From an uncultured Bacteroides sp. (lineage in GTDB: Bacteria > Bacteroidota > Bacteroidia > Bacteroidales > Bacteroidaceae): a stretch of 17,626 nt of DNA. The notes under the pieces are model-generated. The model had not been told where the DNA came from and did no database searches. It saw only the letters and a program-made list of their open reading frames with translations. The stretch is taken from contig CAKUYM010000055.1 of NCBI GenBank assembly GCA_934716785.1, positions 1 to 17,626 of the forward strand. Direction: 5' to 3'. Shown here piece after piece: positions 1-8,281 of this stretch. How positions within the stretch are numbered: the first letter of the stretch is position 1; every line of letters begins with the position of its first letter. The position numbers and the translations under genes were made by a program.

Positions 1-71
1 TTCCTCTTGGACTTGAACCAAGGACCCTCTGATTAACAGTCAGATGCTCTAACCGACTGAGCTAAGGAAGA
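1..71 (-). tRNA. tRNA-Asn (anticodon GTT), 3' end cut by window edge
   Basis: Read on the minus strand, this is a tRNA. The 5' acceptor strand TCTTCCT (65-71) is followed by TA and a D-arm starting GCTC. The anticodon stem TCTGA/TCAGA (28-32 and 40-44) holds the seven-base loop CTGTTAA (33-39), whose anticodon is GTT (35-37), hence asparagine. The T-arm is CTTGG-TTCAAGT-CCAAG. Only five bases of the 3' acceptor strand (AGGAA) are visible; the last two pairs, the discriminator base and any CCA lie left of position 1. All visible stems pair well, so it looks functional. A Bacteroides-type promoter lies just upstream. Confidence 0.95.
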
Positions 72-92
72 ATGTTTTTCTCAATTGCGATG

Positions 93-124
93 CAAAAGTA
101 GTAGTTTTTTTTGAAATATGCAAT
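93..124 (-). promoter_or_regulatory. Promoter for tRNA-Asn
   Basis: On the minus strand, TACTTTTG (93-100) matches the Bacteroides -7 consensus TAnnTTTG. An ATTG (121-124), 20 bases further upstream, is a weak match to the -33 TTTG. The predicted transcript start lies about 15 bases before the tRNA 5' end at 71. This assignment is by consensus match only. Confidence 0.5.
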
Positions 125-131
125 ATCTTTG
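124..131 (+). promoter_or_regulatory. Probable -7 element for the PfkB kinase gene
   Basis: TATCTTTG exactly matches the Bacteroides -7 consensus TAnnTTTG and lies 17 bases before the ATG at 149, giving a very short leader. No TTTG is found at the usual 19-21 base distance. A T-run at 105-112 sits there instead, and a TTTG at 110-113 is too close. The site lies back to back with the tRNA promoter, so both units share a 77-base divergent region. Confidence 0.45.
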
Positions 132-148
132 CAAAAAAAATATTAGAA

Positions 149-1138
149 ATGGATAAAATAATAGGATTGGGCAACGCACTGGTAGATGTACTTGCAACCC
201 TAAAGGATGATATGCTTCTGGATAAGATGGGATTACCCAAAGGAAGCATGCAACTCATTGATGATACTAAGTTACAGCAGATTAACTCCGAATTTTCGCA
301 CATGAGAACTCATTTGGCAACAGGTGGATCTGCCGGAAATGCCATTCTCGGACTGGCATGTCTGGGTGCCGGAACCGGATTCATAGGAAAGATAGGAAAT
401 GACCAATACGGAGATTTTTTCCGCAAAAATCTCCAAAGGAATAATATCGAAGACAAATTATTGCTCTCGGAACAGTTACCTTCCGGCGTTGCATCCACTT
501 TTATTTCACCGGACGGTGAACGTACTTTCGGGACATATTTAGGAGCAGCCGCTTCGCTGAAGGCTGAAGACCTGACTCTCGATATGTTTAAAGGCTATGC
601 TTACCTCTTTATAGAGGGCTATCTGGTTCAAGATCACGAAATGATCCTTCATGCCATCGAATTGGCGAAAGAGGCAGGTCTGCAAATATGCCTCGACATG
701 GCAAGTTATAATATCGTTGCCAACGACCTTGATTTCTTCTCCTTATTAATAAATAAGTATGTGGATATTGTTTTTGCAAACGAAGAAGAAGCGAAAGCAT
801 TTACGGGCAAAGAGCCCGAAGAGGCGTTGGAAATCATTTCCAAGAAATGCAGCATCGCTGTCGTAAAGGTGGGATCAAAAGGTTCTTATATCCGCAAAGG
901 TACGGAGGAGATTAAGGTTCCCGCCATTCCGGTAGAAAAAGTGGTAGACACCACCGGTGCGGGAGACTATTTTGCTTCCGGTTTCTTATATGGCCTGACG
1001 TGTGGCTATTCGCTGGAGAAATGTGCTAAAATAGGTTCTATTCTCTCGGGAAATGTTATACAGGTAATCGGAACGACAATATCAGAAGAGCGTTGGGATG
1101 AAATTAAGTTAAATATTAACAGGGTTTTAGCTGAATAA
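149..1138 (+). CDS. PfkB/ribokinase-family kinase, probable adenosine kinase
   Basis: This 329-residue cytoplasmic kinase phosphorylates a sugar or nucleoside using ATP. Family marks are clear: the N-terminal GNALVDVLA strand, the substrate-site ATGGSAGNA (57-65) with its di-glycine, and the C-terminal signature DTTGAGD (267-273), whose last Asp (D273) is the expected catalytic base with the anion hole just before it. Length and layout fit single-domain PfkB enzymes. I favour adenosine kinase because the N-terminal half (LPKGSMQLID, then the GGSAGNA motif) resembles that branch and because ahcY, which releases adenosine, lies 2.9 kb downstream. Another sugar kinase cannot be excluded. The start at 149 fits the promoter at 124-131. 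The protease gene follows after 33 bases in the same direction, so the two are probably co-transcribed. Confidence 0.9.
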   Translation: MDKIIGLGNALVDVLATLKDDMLLDKMGLPKGSMQLIDDTKLQQINSEFSHMRTHLATGGSAGNAILGLACLGAGTGFIGKIGNDQYGDFFRKNLQRNNIEDKLLLSEQLPSGVASTFISPDGERTFGTYLGAAASLKAEDLTLDMFKGYAYLFIEGYLVQDHEMILHAIELAKEAGLQICLDMASYNIVANDLDFFSLLINKYVDIVFANEEEAKAFTGKEPEEALEIISKKCSIAVVKVGSKGSYIRKGTEEIKVPAIPVEKVVDTTGAGDYFASGFLYGLTCGYSLEKCAKIGSILSGNVIQVIGTTISEERWDEIKLNINRVLAE

Positions 1139-1171
1139 CCGGAGATTGGGTTACTTTTACAACTCATTTAT

Positions 1172-2875
1172 ATGGAAAGAAATATGAAAAAATTGCTGAA
1201 TGGGCGGGTAGCTGTCGTTATAATGGCTGTCGTGGCTGCTGCAGCTTTCTTTAGTTTCAAGAGTGGCGACGACCGCAACTTCCAGATTGCCAAGAATCTG
1301 GATATATTCAATGCGATGGTGAAGGAACTGGATATGTTCTATGTAGACACGATCGACCCGAACAAGACAATCCGGGCAGGAATCGACAACATGCTTTATT
1401 CGCTGGATCCTTATACTGAATATTATCCGGAAGAAGACCAAAGCGAACTGGAGCAGATGGTGAAAGGCAGTTTTGGCGGAATAGGTTCTCTCATTACCTA
1501 TAATGCCAAATTAAAGCGTTCCATGATTGCCGAGCCGTTTGAAGGAACACCGGCCGCCAAAGCCGGCTTGAAAGCCGGAGATATCTTGATGGAGATTGAC
1601 GGAGTAGACCTGGCCGGTAAGAATAACGCAGAAGTCAGCCAGATGCTGCGCGGACAGGCAGGCACGAGCTTCAAGCTGAAAGTGGAACGCCCGAATGAGA
1701 AAGGCAAACGCACACCAATAGAATTTACGATTGTGCGCGAATCAATCCAAACTCCTGCAATCCCTTATGCCAACGTACTGGACAATCACGTCGGATATAT
1801 CAATCTGAGCACTTTCTCCGGCAATCCTTCCAAGGACTTCAAGAAAGCATTTCTTGATTTGAAGAAGAAGGGAGCCACTTCATTGGTGATCGATCTCCGG
1901 AACAACGGTGGCGGTCTGCTGGATGAAGCTGTAGAAATAGCCAACTATTTCTTGCCGCGTGGAAAAGTCATTGTGACAACGAAAGGCAAAATCAAGCAGG
2001 CGAGCAATACTTACAAGACTTTGCGCGAGCCGCTGGATCTGGATATTCCGATTGCCGTATTGGTAAACAGCGGCACAGCCTCCGCTTCTGAGATTCTGTC
2101 GGGTTCTTTGCAGGATCTTGACCGCGCGGTGATTGTCGGCAACCGTACTTTTGGTAAAGGACTGGTGCAGGTGCCACGCTCCTTGCCTTATGGCGGAATG
2201 ATGAAAGTGACCACCTCCAAATATTATATTCCGAGCGGACGCTGCGTGCAAGCCATCGACTATACGCACCGTAATGAAGACGGAAGTGTAGGCACCATCC
2301 CCGACAGCCTGACCAAGGTATTCCATACAGCGGCAGGACGTGAGGTGCGCGATGGCGGCGGTATAATGCCGGATGTCACAGTCAAGCAAGAGAAACTGCC
2401 GAACATCCTATTCTATCTGGTGCGTGATAATCTGATTTTTGACTATGCAACTCAATATTGCCTGAATCACCCCACGATTGTTGCCCCTGAAAAGTTTGAG
2501 GTGACAGATGCAGATTATAACGCTTTCAAAGAACTGGTGAAAAAGGCCGATTTCAAATATGACCAGCAAAGCGAGAAGATTCTGAAAACGCTGAAAGAGG
2601 CCGCAGAATTTGAGGGTTATATGGAAGGCGCCGCAGAAGAGTTCAAGGCACTCGAAAAAAAACTGAATCACGACCTTGACCGCGACTTGGATTATTTCTC
2701 CGGAGATATAAAGAAAATGATTGCCTCCGAGATCATCAAGCGTTACTACTATCAACGCGGCAATATCATCCAGCAATTGAAGGATGATGACGACTTGAAG
2801 GAAGCTGTAAAAGTTCTGAATGACCCGGCAAAGTATAAAGAAATGCTAAGCTCGCCGGTTGGGAAGAAAGAATAA
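1172..2875 (+). CDS. S41-family C-terminal processing protease (CtpA/Prc type) with PDZ domain
   Basis: This envelope serine protease should trim or degrade exported proteins from their C-terminal ends. An N-terminal hydrophobic stretch (about 13-28) is a signal peptide or membrane anchor. A PDZ domain (about 96-185, with GTPAAKAGLKAGDIL) would bind substrate C-termini. The S41 core (about 205-400) carries the Ser-Lys dyad: Ser304 in GTASASEIL and Lys329 in FGKG, exactly 25 residues apart as in Prc and the plant D1 protease. Residues from about 400 to 567 are charged and helical and look like the extra C-terminal region of longer CTPs. Two ATGs are possible: 1172, or 1187 (MKKLLNGR), which gives a cleaner signal peptide. 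It follows the kinase gene by 33 bases and is closed by a hairpin terminator. Confidence 0.95.
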   Translation: MERNMKKLLNGRVAVVIMAVVAAAAFFSFKSGDDRNFQIAKNLDIFNAMVKELDMFYVDTIDPNKTIRAGIDNMLYSLDPYTEYYPEEDQSELEQMVKGSFGGIGSLITYNAKLKRSMIAEPFEGTPAAKAGLKAGDILMEIDGVDLAGKNNAEVSQMLRGQAGTSFKLKVERPNEKGKRTPIEFTIVRESIQTPAIPYANVLDNHVGYINLSTFSGNPSKDFKKAFLDLKKKGATSLVIDLRNNGGGLLDEAVEIANYFLPRGKVIVTTKGKIKQASNTYKTLREPLDLDIPIAVLVNSGTASASEILSGSLQDLDRAVIVGNRTFGKGLVQVPRSLPYGGMMKVTTSKYYIPSGRCVQAIDYTHRNEDGSVGTIPDSLTKVFHTAAGREVRDGGGIMPDVTVKQEKLPNILFYLVRDNLIFDYATQYCLNHPTIVAPEKFEVTDADYNAFKELVKKADFKYDQQSEKILKTLKEAAEFEGYMEGAAEEFKALEKKLNHDLDRDLDYFSGDIKKMIASEIIKRYYYQRGNIIQQLKDDDDLKEAVKVLNDPAKYKEMLSSPVGKKE

Positions 2876-2902
2876 AAAGAAGGTGTGTCATAATACCCCA
2901 AT

Positions 2903-2952
2903 AAAAAGATTTACCCCTACCACAAACAACTGTAGTAGGGGTAATTTCATTA
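2903..2952. terminator. Bidirectional rho-independent terminator
   Basis: A perfect 10-base inverted repeat, TTACCCCTAC (2911-2920) and GTAGGGGTAA (2935-2944), with a 14-base loop, lies between two convergent genes. On the minus strand the stem is followed by a run of T (complement of the A-run at 2904-2908), which suits the histidine kinase gene. On the plus strand the following TTTCATT is weaker but could end the protease transcript. Confidence 0.75.
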
Positions 2953-3005
2953 AAAAAGAGTTTTGACACTCCCTGTTTTTTATCACGCTCACTTATCCAA
3001 TACTG

Positions 3006-3818
3006 TTATTGAGCACTCAGAGGAAGAGTAAAATAGAAACTGCTTCCCTTGCCTTCTTGAGAGCGCAGCCAGATGCGTCCGCCCATTCTTTCTACCAACA
3101 GTCTGCTTAGTGTTAATCCCAGTCCGGTGCCTTGGACAAAATCATTCACCTTCCCGAAACGACGAAAGATAGTGGCCGCTCTTTCTGCCGGAATGCCAAT
3201 ACCGCTATCTTTCACATAGAACTCCACAAAATCTTCTTTCTCACGATAACCGAAATGGATTTCTCCCTTCGAGGTGAACTTCACAGCATTACTAAGCAAG
3301 TTGCCTATCACCTGTATGATGCGATTCCAATCACCGGAAGCATGCATCCCCGTATTCACTTCATCCAAAATGAGCCTGACGCCATTCTGAGTTTTGCCAT
3401 GGAATTGCTGTTTCAACTGCAAACAAATATCGATCAATTTTACAGGACAGATGCAGAACTCCAACAATCCGGCCTCAAGCGATGACAAGTCCAGGATATC
3501 GTTAAACAAATTCAGCAGTATTTCAGAATTTCTATCGATAATTTCAGCGTATTGTCCCTTCTCTTCCGCAGAACCCGCATTGATAAGCAGCTTGGAGAAT
3601 CCGACTATCGCATTGAGCGGAGTACGGATTTCATGGCTCATATTGGCAAGAAAAGCTGATTTTAGCCGCTCTGACTCTTCGGCTTTTATTCTGGCGGCAT
3701 CCAGCTCTTTCTGATGTTTTAGGTGTGACGGGGCGGAAGAAACAGACTCAACCTTTTTCTCCAAGAGTTCAACTAACTCCAATAACTCTTCTTTTGTCTT
3801 GTTTTCGTACTTTCGCAT
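3006..3818 (-). CDS. Soluble sensor histidine kinase without a recognisable sensor domain
   Basis: This 270-residue protein should autophosphorylate on histidine and pass phosphate to an unidentified response regulator. Residues 5-55 are charged and heptad-like, probably a coiled coil that continues into the dimerisation helix. The HisKA domain holds the H-box FLANMSHEIRTPLN, with phospho-acceptor His62. The HATPase_c domain (about 160-268) has an N-box with Asn173 and Asn177, a G1 box DSGIGIP (204-210), an F-box near RRFGKV (219-224) and a G2 box GTGLGL (230-235). No membrane segment, PAS, GAF or receiver domain is present, and no regulator is encoded next to it. The sequence is closest in style to the kinase core of hybrid two-component proteins. 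All catalytic motifs are intact, so it should be active, but its input and partner are unknown. Confidence 0.93.
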   Translation of the reverse strand: MRKYENKTKEELLELVELLEKKVESVSSAPSHLKHQKELDAARIKAEESERLKSAFLANMSHEIRTPLNAIVGFSKLLINAGSAEEKGQYAEIIDRNSEILLNLFNDILDLSSLEAGLLEFCICPVKLIDICLQLKQQFHGKTQNGVRLILDEVNTGMHASGDWNRIIQVIGNLLSNAVKFTSKGEIHFGYREKEDFVEFYVKDSGIGIPAERAATIFRRFGKVNDFVQGTGLGLTLSRLLVERMGGRIWLRSQEGKGSSFYFTLPLSAQ

Positions 3819-3871
3819 AAAAGGTTGTACTGCTGTCTACGGGAATATTGTATAAACTGTTTTATTTATTG

Positions 3872-3901
3872 CAAATATAAGACATTATTTCAATAAACAA
3901 G
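3872..3901 (-). promoter_or_regulatory. Probable promoter of the histidine kinase gene
   Basis: On the minus strand, TATATTTG (3872-3879) matches the Bacteroides -7 consensus. CTTG (3898-3901), a near match to TTTG, lies 18 bases upstream. The start codon is 53 bases beyond the -7 box, leaving an AT-rich leader of roughly 45 bases with no obvious structure. Confidence 0.5.
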
Positions 3902-3943
3902 GCAACCTTGCAAGTTATTATAATATAAAAAAAGCGGATAGCT

Positions 3944-3975
3944 TTTGCCCTACTAATCAGAATGTTCTATCTTTG
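3944..3975 (+). promoter_or_regulatory. Strong Bacteroides-type promoter of ahcY
   Basis: TTTG (3944-3947) is followed 20 bases later by TATCTTTG (3968-3975), a full match to both halves of the Bacteroides vegetative promoter (TTTG, 19-21 bases, TAnnTTTG). Transcription should start near 3980-3984, giving a leader of about 45 bases to the ATG at 4028. That is too short for a typical SAM or SAH riboswitch, and no such fold is visible. Confidence 0.8.
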
Positions 3976-4015
3976 TCCCATATTCAATAAAATGAATGAC
4001 AACATTATATTTTAA

Positions 4016-5446
4016 ATGATTTACAATATGTCTACAGAATTATTCTCTACGCTGCCCTATAAGGTGGCAGATATTACGCTTGCCGACTTCGGACGCAAGG
4101 AAATCGATTTGGCAGAAAAAGAAATGCCCGGGCTGATGGCTCTTCGCGAAAAATATGGAGAATCCAAACCGTTAAAAGGCGCCCGCATTATGGGTTCGTT
4201 GCACATGACAATTCAGACAGCCGTGTTGATCGAGACATTAGTGGCTTTAGGAGCAGAAGTACGTTGGTGCTCTTGTAACATATATTCAACGCAAGACCAT
4301 GCGGCAGCAGCTATTGCCGCTTCAGGGGTACCGGTGTTCGCATGGAAAGGCGAAACGCTTGCCGATTACTGGTGGTGCACCTTGCAGGCATTGACTTTTG
4401 CCGATGGCAAAGGACCTAATGTGATTGTGGACGATGGCGGCGATGCCACGATGATGGTTCACGTTGGTTATGATGCGGAGAATAATGCGGCTGTATTAGA
4501 TAAAGAAGCGCATGCGGAAGATGAAATAGAACTGAACGCCATTCTGAAGAAAGTATTGGCGGAAGACAAGGAACGTTGGCATCGCGTAGCTCAGGAAGTA
4601 CGCGGAGTGTCTGAAGAGACGACAACAGGCGTACACCGTTTGTATCAAATGCAGGAAGAAAGTAAACTGCTGTTTCCGGCATTCAATGTGAACGACTCGG
4701 TGACAAAATCCAAGTTTGACAACCTATACGGCTGCCGTGAGTCGTTGGCTGACGGTATCAAGCGGGCAACGGATGTGATGATTGCCGGAAAAGTCGTTGT
4801 TGTGTGCGGTTATGGTGATGTGGGTAAAGGCTGTTCTCACTCCATGCGCTCTTACGGGGCACGCGTATTGGTGACGGAAGTAGATCCAATTTGTGCTTTA
4901 CAGGCTGCCATGGAGGGATTTGAAGTGGTAACGATGGAAGATGCCTGCACCGAAGGTAATATTTTCGTGACTACTACCGGTAATATTGATATCATCCGTA
5001 TCGACCACATGGAGAAGATGAAAGACCAAGCCATTGTCTGCAATATAGGACACTTCGACAATGAGATTCAGGTAGATGCCTTGAAGCATTATCCGGGCAT
5101 CAAATGTGTAAACATCAAGCCGCAGGTAGATCGCTACTATTTCCCGGACGAGCACAGCATCATCCTGCTTGCCGACGGTCGCCTTGTAAACCTCGGCTGT
5201 GCAACGGGACACCCGTCATTCGTGATGAGTAACTCCTTCACTAACCAGACGTTGGCTCAGATTGAATTGTTCAACAACAAATATGAGGTTGGCGTATACC
5301 GCTTGCCGAAGCATCTGGACGAAGAGGTAGCCCGCCTGCATCTCGAAAAAATCGGTGTCAAACTGACCAAGCTGACTCCAGAGCAGGCTGCTTATATCGG
5401 TGTATCTGTAGACGGACCTTATAAGGCCGAGCATTATAGATATTAA
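4016..5446 (+). CDS. ahcY: Adenosylhomocysteinase (S-adenosylhomocysteine hydrolase)
   Basis: This cytoplasmic NAD-dependent enzyme reversibly splits S-adenosylhomocysteine into adenosine and homocysteine, relieving methyltransferase product inhibition. Numbering from 4016 (476 residues), the landmarks of the human enzyme are present: His63 in SLHMTIQTA, Asp139 in VDDGGD, Glu200/201 in SEETTTG, Lys231 and Asp235 in [13 protein letters not shown], the NAD fold GYGDVGKG (265-272), and the C-terminal HYRY. An insert of about 40 residues (about 150-190) is typical of bacterial forms. The start may be ATG 4016 or ATG 4028 ([11 protein letters not shown]); the second fits the family N-terminus better, and both lie downstream of the promoter. 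Its product adenosine is the likely substrate of the kinase at 149-1138. Identification is near certain. Confidence 0.98.
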   Translation: MIYNMSTELFSTLPYKVADITLADFGRKEIDLAEKEMPGLMALREKYGESKPLKGARIMGSLHMTIQTAVLIETLVALGAEVRWCSCNIYSTQDHAAAAIAASGVPVFAWKGETLADYWWCTLQALTFADGKGPNVIVDDGGDATMMVHVGYDAENNAAVLDKEAHAEDEIELNAILKKVLAEDKERWHRVAQEVRGVSEETTTGVHRLYQMQEESKLLFPAFNVNDSVTKSKFDNLYGCRESLADGIKRATDVMIAGKVVVVCGYGDVGKGCSHSMRSYGARVLVTEVDPICALQAAMEGFEVVTMEDACTEGNIFVTTTGNIDIIRIDHMEKMKDQAIVCNIGHFDNEIQVDALKHYPGIKCVNIKPQVDRYYFPDEHSIILLADGRLVNLGCATGHPSFVMSNSFTNQTLAQIELFNNKYEVGVYRLPKHLDEEVARLHLEKIGVKLTKLTPEQAAYIGVSVDGPYKAEHYRY

Positions 5447-5455
5447 TCTGATCTA

Positions 5456-5555
5456 CGATTGGACGAATTACCATTTACCTATTGATGCATCCGCATTGCC
5501 GGGATTTCCTGTTTTCAATTATAAATGGCAGTTTATCCAATCGTATTTATTTTTT
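5456..5555 (+). terminator. Nested inverted repeat with T-rich tail after ahcY; possible terminator or structured leader
   Basis: Two nested perfect stems surround a 44-base centre. The outer stem is CGATTGGA (5456-5463) with TCCAATCG (5536-5543). The inner stem is CCATTTA (5471-5477) with TAAATGG (5522-5528). They are separated by symmetric seven-base internal loops. A T-rich stretch (TATTTATTTTTTATAC) follows. It could end the ahcY transcript, or act as the leader of the YfhO gene at 5592, before which I found no TAnnTTTG promoter box. The large loop makes it an untypical terminator. Confidence 0.45.
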
Positions 5556-5591
5556 ATACTCAATATTCAATAGTAAATCGTCTAATCGCTA

Positions 5592-8138
5592 ATGAAAAAG
5601 TTCCTTCCCGACTTAATCGCCATTCTGACTTTTATAATTCTATCCTTTGCTTATTTTTTTCCGGCTGATATCGAGGGCCGTATTTTGTTTCAGCATGACT
5701 CTGTTGCCGGTGTCGGTGCCGGACAGGAATCGAAAGAGTACCGCGACCGTACGGGCGAGCGTACACGCTGGACGAATGCCATCTTTGGAGGTATGCCCAC
5801 CTATCAGATGTCTCCGAGCTACGACTCTACCAAAACTCTGAACTGGGTTGAAAAGATTTATCGGCTCTGCCTGCCCGATTATGTGGTACTCACCTTCATC
5901 ATGATGTTAGGATTCTATATCCTTTTGCGGGCATTCGGAATATCAGCCTGGCTGGCAGGATTGGGCGGAATCATATGGGCTTTCTCGTCTTACTTCTTTA
6001 TTCTCATACCGGCAGGACATATCTGGAAGTTTGTGACACTGGCCTACATACCGCCTACGATTGCAGGTATCGTGCTTGCCTATCGGAAAAAGTATCTGTT
6101 AGGAGGGATTGTAACAGCCTTGTTTATCGCCCTTCAGATTCAGTCCAACCACATACAAATGAGCTACTACTTTATGTTTGTCATCCTATTTATCGTAGGA
6201 GCTTACTTTGAAGATGCCTATAAGAAAAAGGAGTTGCCACACTTCTTCAAGGCCAGCGGGATTTTGGCATTGGCTGCCGTGGTGGGAATATGTATCAACA
6301 TCTCCAACCTTTATCATACTTATGAATATAGCAAGGAGACTATGCGAGGCAAGAGTGAACTGAAGCAGGAAGGGCCTGCAGCCAACCAAACAAGCAGTGG
6401 ACTCGACCGTGACTACATAACGAACTGGAGTTACGGAATCGGAGAAACATTGACTTTATTGGTCCCCAATGTGAAAGGGGGCTCATCATCGGCTCCTCTA
6501 TCCCAAAGCGAAGCTGCTATGACAAAAGCGAACCCGATGTATGGCGGTCTTTATGCACAGTTCCCGCAGTATTTCGGCGACCAGCCGTGGACTGCAGGTC
6601 CGGTATATGTGGGGGCATTTGTCATGTTTCTGTTTATATTGGGATGCTTCATTGTAAAAGGGCCGCTCAAGTGGGCATTGCTGGGAGCCACGATTTTCTC
6701 CATCCTGCTTTCGTGGGGAAAGAATTTCATGGGGCTAACGGACTTCTTTATAGATTATATTCCGATGTATAACAAATTCCGTGCAGTTTCATCTATCTTG
6801 GTGATTGCCGAATTTACAATTCCACTATTGGCCATTTTTACACTGAAGGAGATATTCAGCAAACCGGACATACTGAAACTGAAAGAAAACCGTGTAGGGG
6901 TGATTGTGACACTGATACTTACAGCCGGCATTGCATTAATACTGGCTGTTGCTCCCGGTGTTTTCTTCTCCGGTTTCATTACAGCACAGGAGATGGCTGC
7001 CTTGAAACAGGGGCTTCCGGCAGAGCATCTGACCCCGGTAATCACAAACCTGACGGAGATACGCGAAGCAATCATCGCTTCGGATGCATGGCGCAGTTTC
7101 TTCATCATCATCGTAGGATGTTTCCTCTTATTCCTGTACCAACAGAAGAAGTTGAAGGTTACTTTTACTCTGACCGGTATCGCACTTCTATGTTTGATAG
7201 ATATGTGGACTGTCAACAAGCGTTATCTGCATGACGAACAGTTTGTACCGAAGTCCAAGCAGGCGGAAGCATTTGTCAAGAGCCGGACGGACGAGATTAT
7301 TCTTCAGGATACAGCTTTGGATTATCGCGTGCTGAATTTCGTCGGCTTCCCCGGCAATACGTTCAATGAAAACAATACGGCATATTGGCACAAGAGCGTA
7401 GGTGGTTATCATGCAGCCAAGCTGCGTCGTTATCAGGAGATGATCGACCATCATATCGTTCCTGAAATGCAGGCTACCGATCAAGAACTGACTGCCGCCG
7501 GTGGTAAGATGGACAGTGTGGATGCTTCCAAGTTCCGTGTTCTGAATATGCTGAATACAAAATACTTCATTTTCCCTGCCGGACAACAAGGACAAACTGT
7601 TCCTGTTGAGAATCCGTATGCCTACGGCAATGCCTGGTTTGTAGACAACGTACAGTATGTGGATAACGCGAATGAGGAAATTGATGCCCTGAATGAAATT
7701 CTCCCGACGGAGACTGCCGTAGTGGATGCAAAATTCAAGGAACAACTGAATGGCGTGACAAGAGGATATAAGGATTCCGTATCGACCATCCGGCTGATGA
7801 GTTATGAGCCCAACCGCCTCATCTACAAGACCTCTTCACCCAAAGACGGAGTAGCGATATTCTCTGAAATATACTATCCGGGATGGCAGGCTACAATCGA
7901 CGGGCAACCGGCAGATATCGCTCGTGCAGACTATATCTTGCGCGTCATGAATGTGCCCGGTGGAGAACATACCATTGAGATGTGGTTTGATCCGCAGAGT
8001 ATACATATTACCGAAAGCATAGCTTATGCAGCATTGGCTCTACTGCTAATTGGAGTCATGGTGTTGCTGTGGATGGAACGACGCAAGGTCACCACTAAAA
8101 AAAATAAAAATGAAATAATAAGGGATCACCTTTATTAA
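5592..8138 (+). CDS. YfhO-family polytopic membrane protein (GT-C-like, possible glycosyltransferase)
   Basis: This 848-residue inner-membrane protein has many hydrophobic segments in its first 530 residues and again near the C-terminus (about 810-833). After the first segment (8-23) comes an outward loop with Asp36 in FQHDSVAG, the place where GT-C glycosyltransferases keep an essential acidic residue. The motifs AGHIWKF (141-147) and SNHIQMSYY (185-193) and the C-terminal YYPGWQATIDGQ part, followed by a beta-rich section, fit Bacteroidota YfhO proteins. Some Gram-positive YfhO relatives glycosylate lipoteichoic acid. The substrate here is unknown and transfer activity is inferred. It is transcribed in the same direction as ahcY after a 145-base structured gap and ends before a strong hairpin. 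Confidence 0.88.
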   Translation: MKKFLPDLIAILTFIILSFAYFFPADIEGRILFQHDSVAGVGAGQESKEYRDRTGERTRWTNAIFGGMPTYQMSPSYDSTKTLNWVEKIYRLCLPDYVVLTFIMMLGFYILLRAFGISAWLAGLGGIIWAFSSYFFILIPAGHIWKFVTLAYIPPTIAGIVLAYRKKYLLGGIVTALFIALQIQSNHIQMSYYFMFVILFIVGAYFEDAYKKKELPHFFKASGILALAAVVGICINISNLYHTYEYSKETMRGKSELKQEGPAANQTSSGLDRDYITNWSYGIGETLTLLVPNVKGGSSSAPLSQSEAAMTKANPMYGGLYAQFPQYFGDQPWTAGPVYVGAFVMFLFILGCFIVKGPLKWALLGATIFSILLSWGKNFMGLTDFFIDYIPMYNKFRAVSSILVIAEFTIPLLAIFTLKEIFSKPDILKLKENRVGVIVTLILTAGIALILAVAPGVFFSGFITAQEMAALKQGLPAEHLTPVITNLTEIREAIIASDAWRSFFIIIVGCFLLFLYQQKKLKVTFTLTGIALLCLIDMWTVNKRYLHDEQFVPKSKQAEAFVKSRTDEIILQDTALDYRVLNFVGFPGNTFNENNTAYWHKSVGGYHAAKLRRYQEMIDHHIVPEMQATDQELTAAGGKMDSVDASKFRVLNMLNTKYFIFPAGQQGQTVPVENPYAYGNAWFVDNVQYVDNANEEIDALNEILPTETAVVDAKFKEQLNGVTRGYKDSVSTIRLMSYEPNRLIYKTSSPKDGVAIFSEIYYPGWQATIDGQPADIARADYILRVMNVPGGEHTIEMWFDPQSIHITESIAYAALALLLIGVMVLLWMERRKVTTKKNKNEIIRDHLY

Positions 8139-8170
8139 AGGTCAATACAGATTAAAAGTTACTTTATCAA

Positions 8171-8212
8171 ATAAAAGGGCGGTTCTCTTCTTCGCGAGGA
8201 GAACCGCCTTTG
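8171..8212. terminator. Strong bidirectional terminator between convergent genes
   Basis: GGCGGTTCTCTTC (8178-8190) pairs with GAGGAGAACCGCC (8196-8208) over 13 base pairs with one G-T pair and a five-base TTCGC loop. A-T pairs from the A-run at 8173-8176 and the T's at 8209-8211 extend it. It follows the YfhO gene and also lies downstream of the convergent small secreted protein gene. The T-run is better on the minus strand, but the GC-rich stem should stop transcription in both directions. Confidence 0.85.
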
Positions 8213-8281
8213 CATTCACTAAAAAATTATGAAAAACAAATGCTATTGGTTGTTATTGAAACATATTGAGTATTTTTATAC

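Noticed and set aside
110..113. TTTG as -33 box of the kinase promoter
   Set aside because: It is only 10 bases from the -7 box at 124-131 instead of 19-21.
1880..2389. Minus-strand open frame of 169 codons opposite the protease gene
   Set aside because: It lies wholly inside the S41 catalytic domain, shows no family motif and has the Cys/His/Arg-rich composition of an antisense shadow.
3976..4027. SAM or SAH riboswitch in the ahcY leader
   Set aside because: The leader is only about 45 bases and no stems of the known classes are visible.
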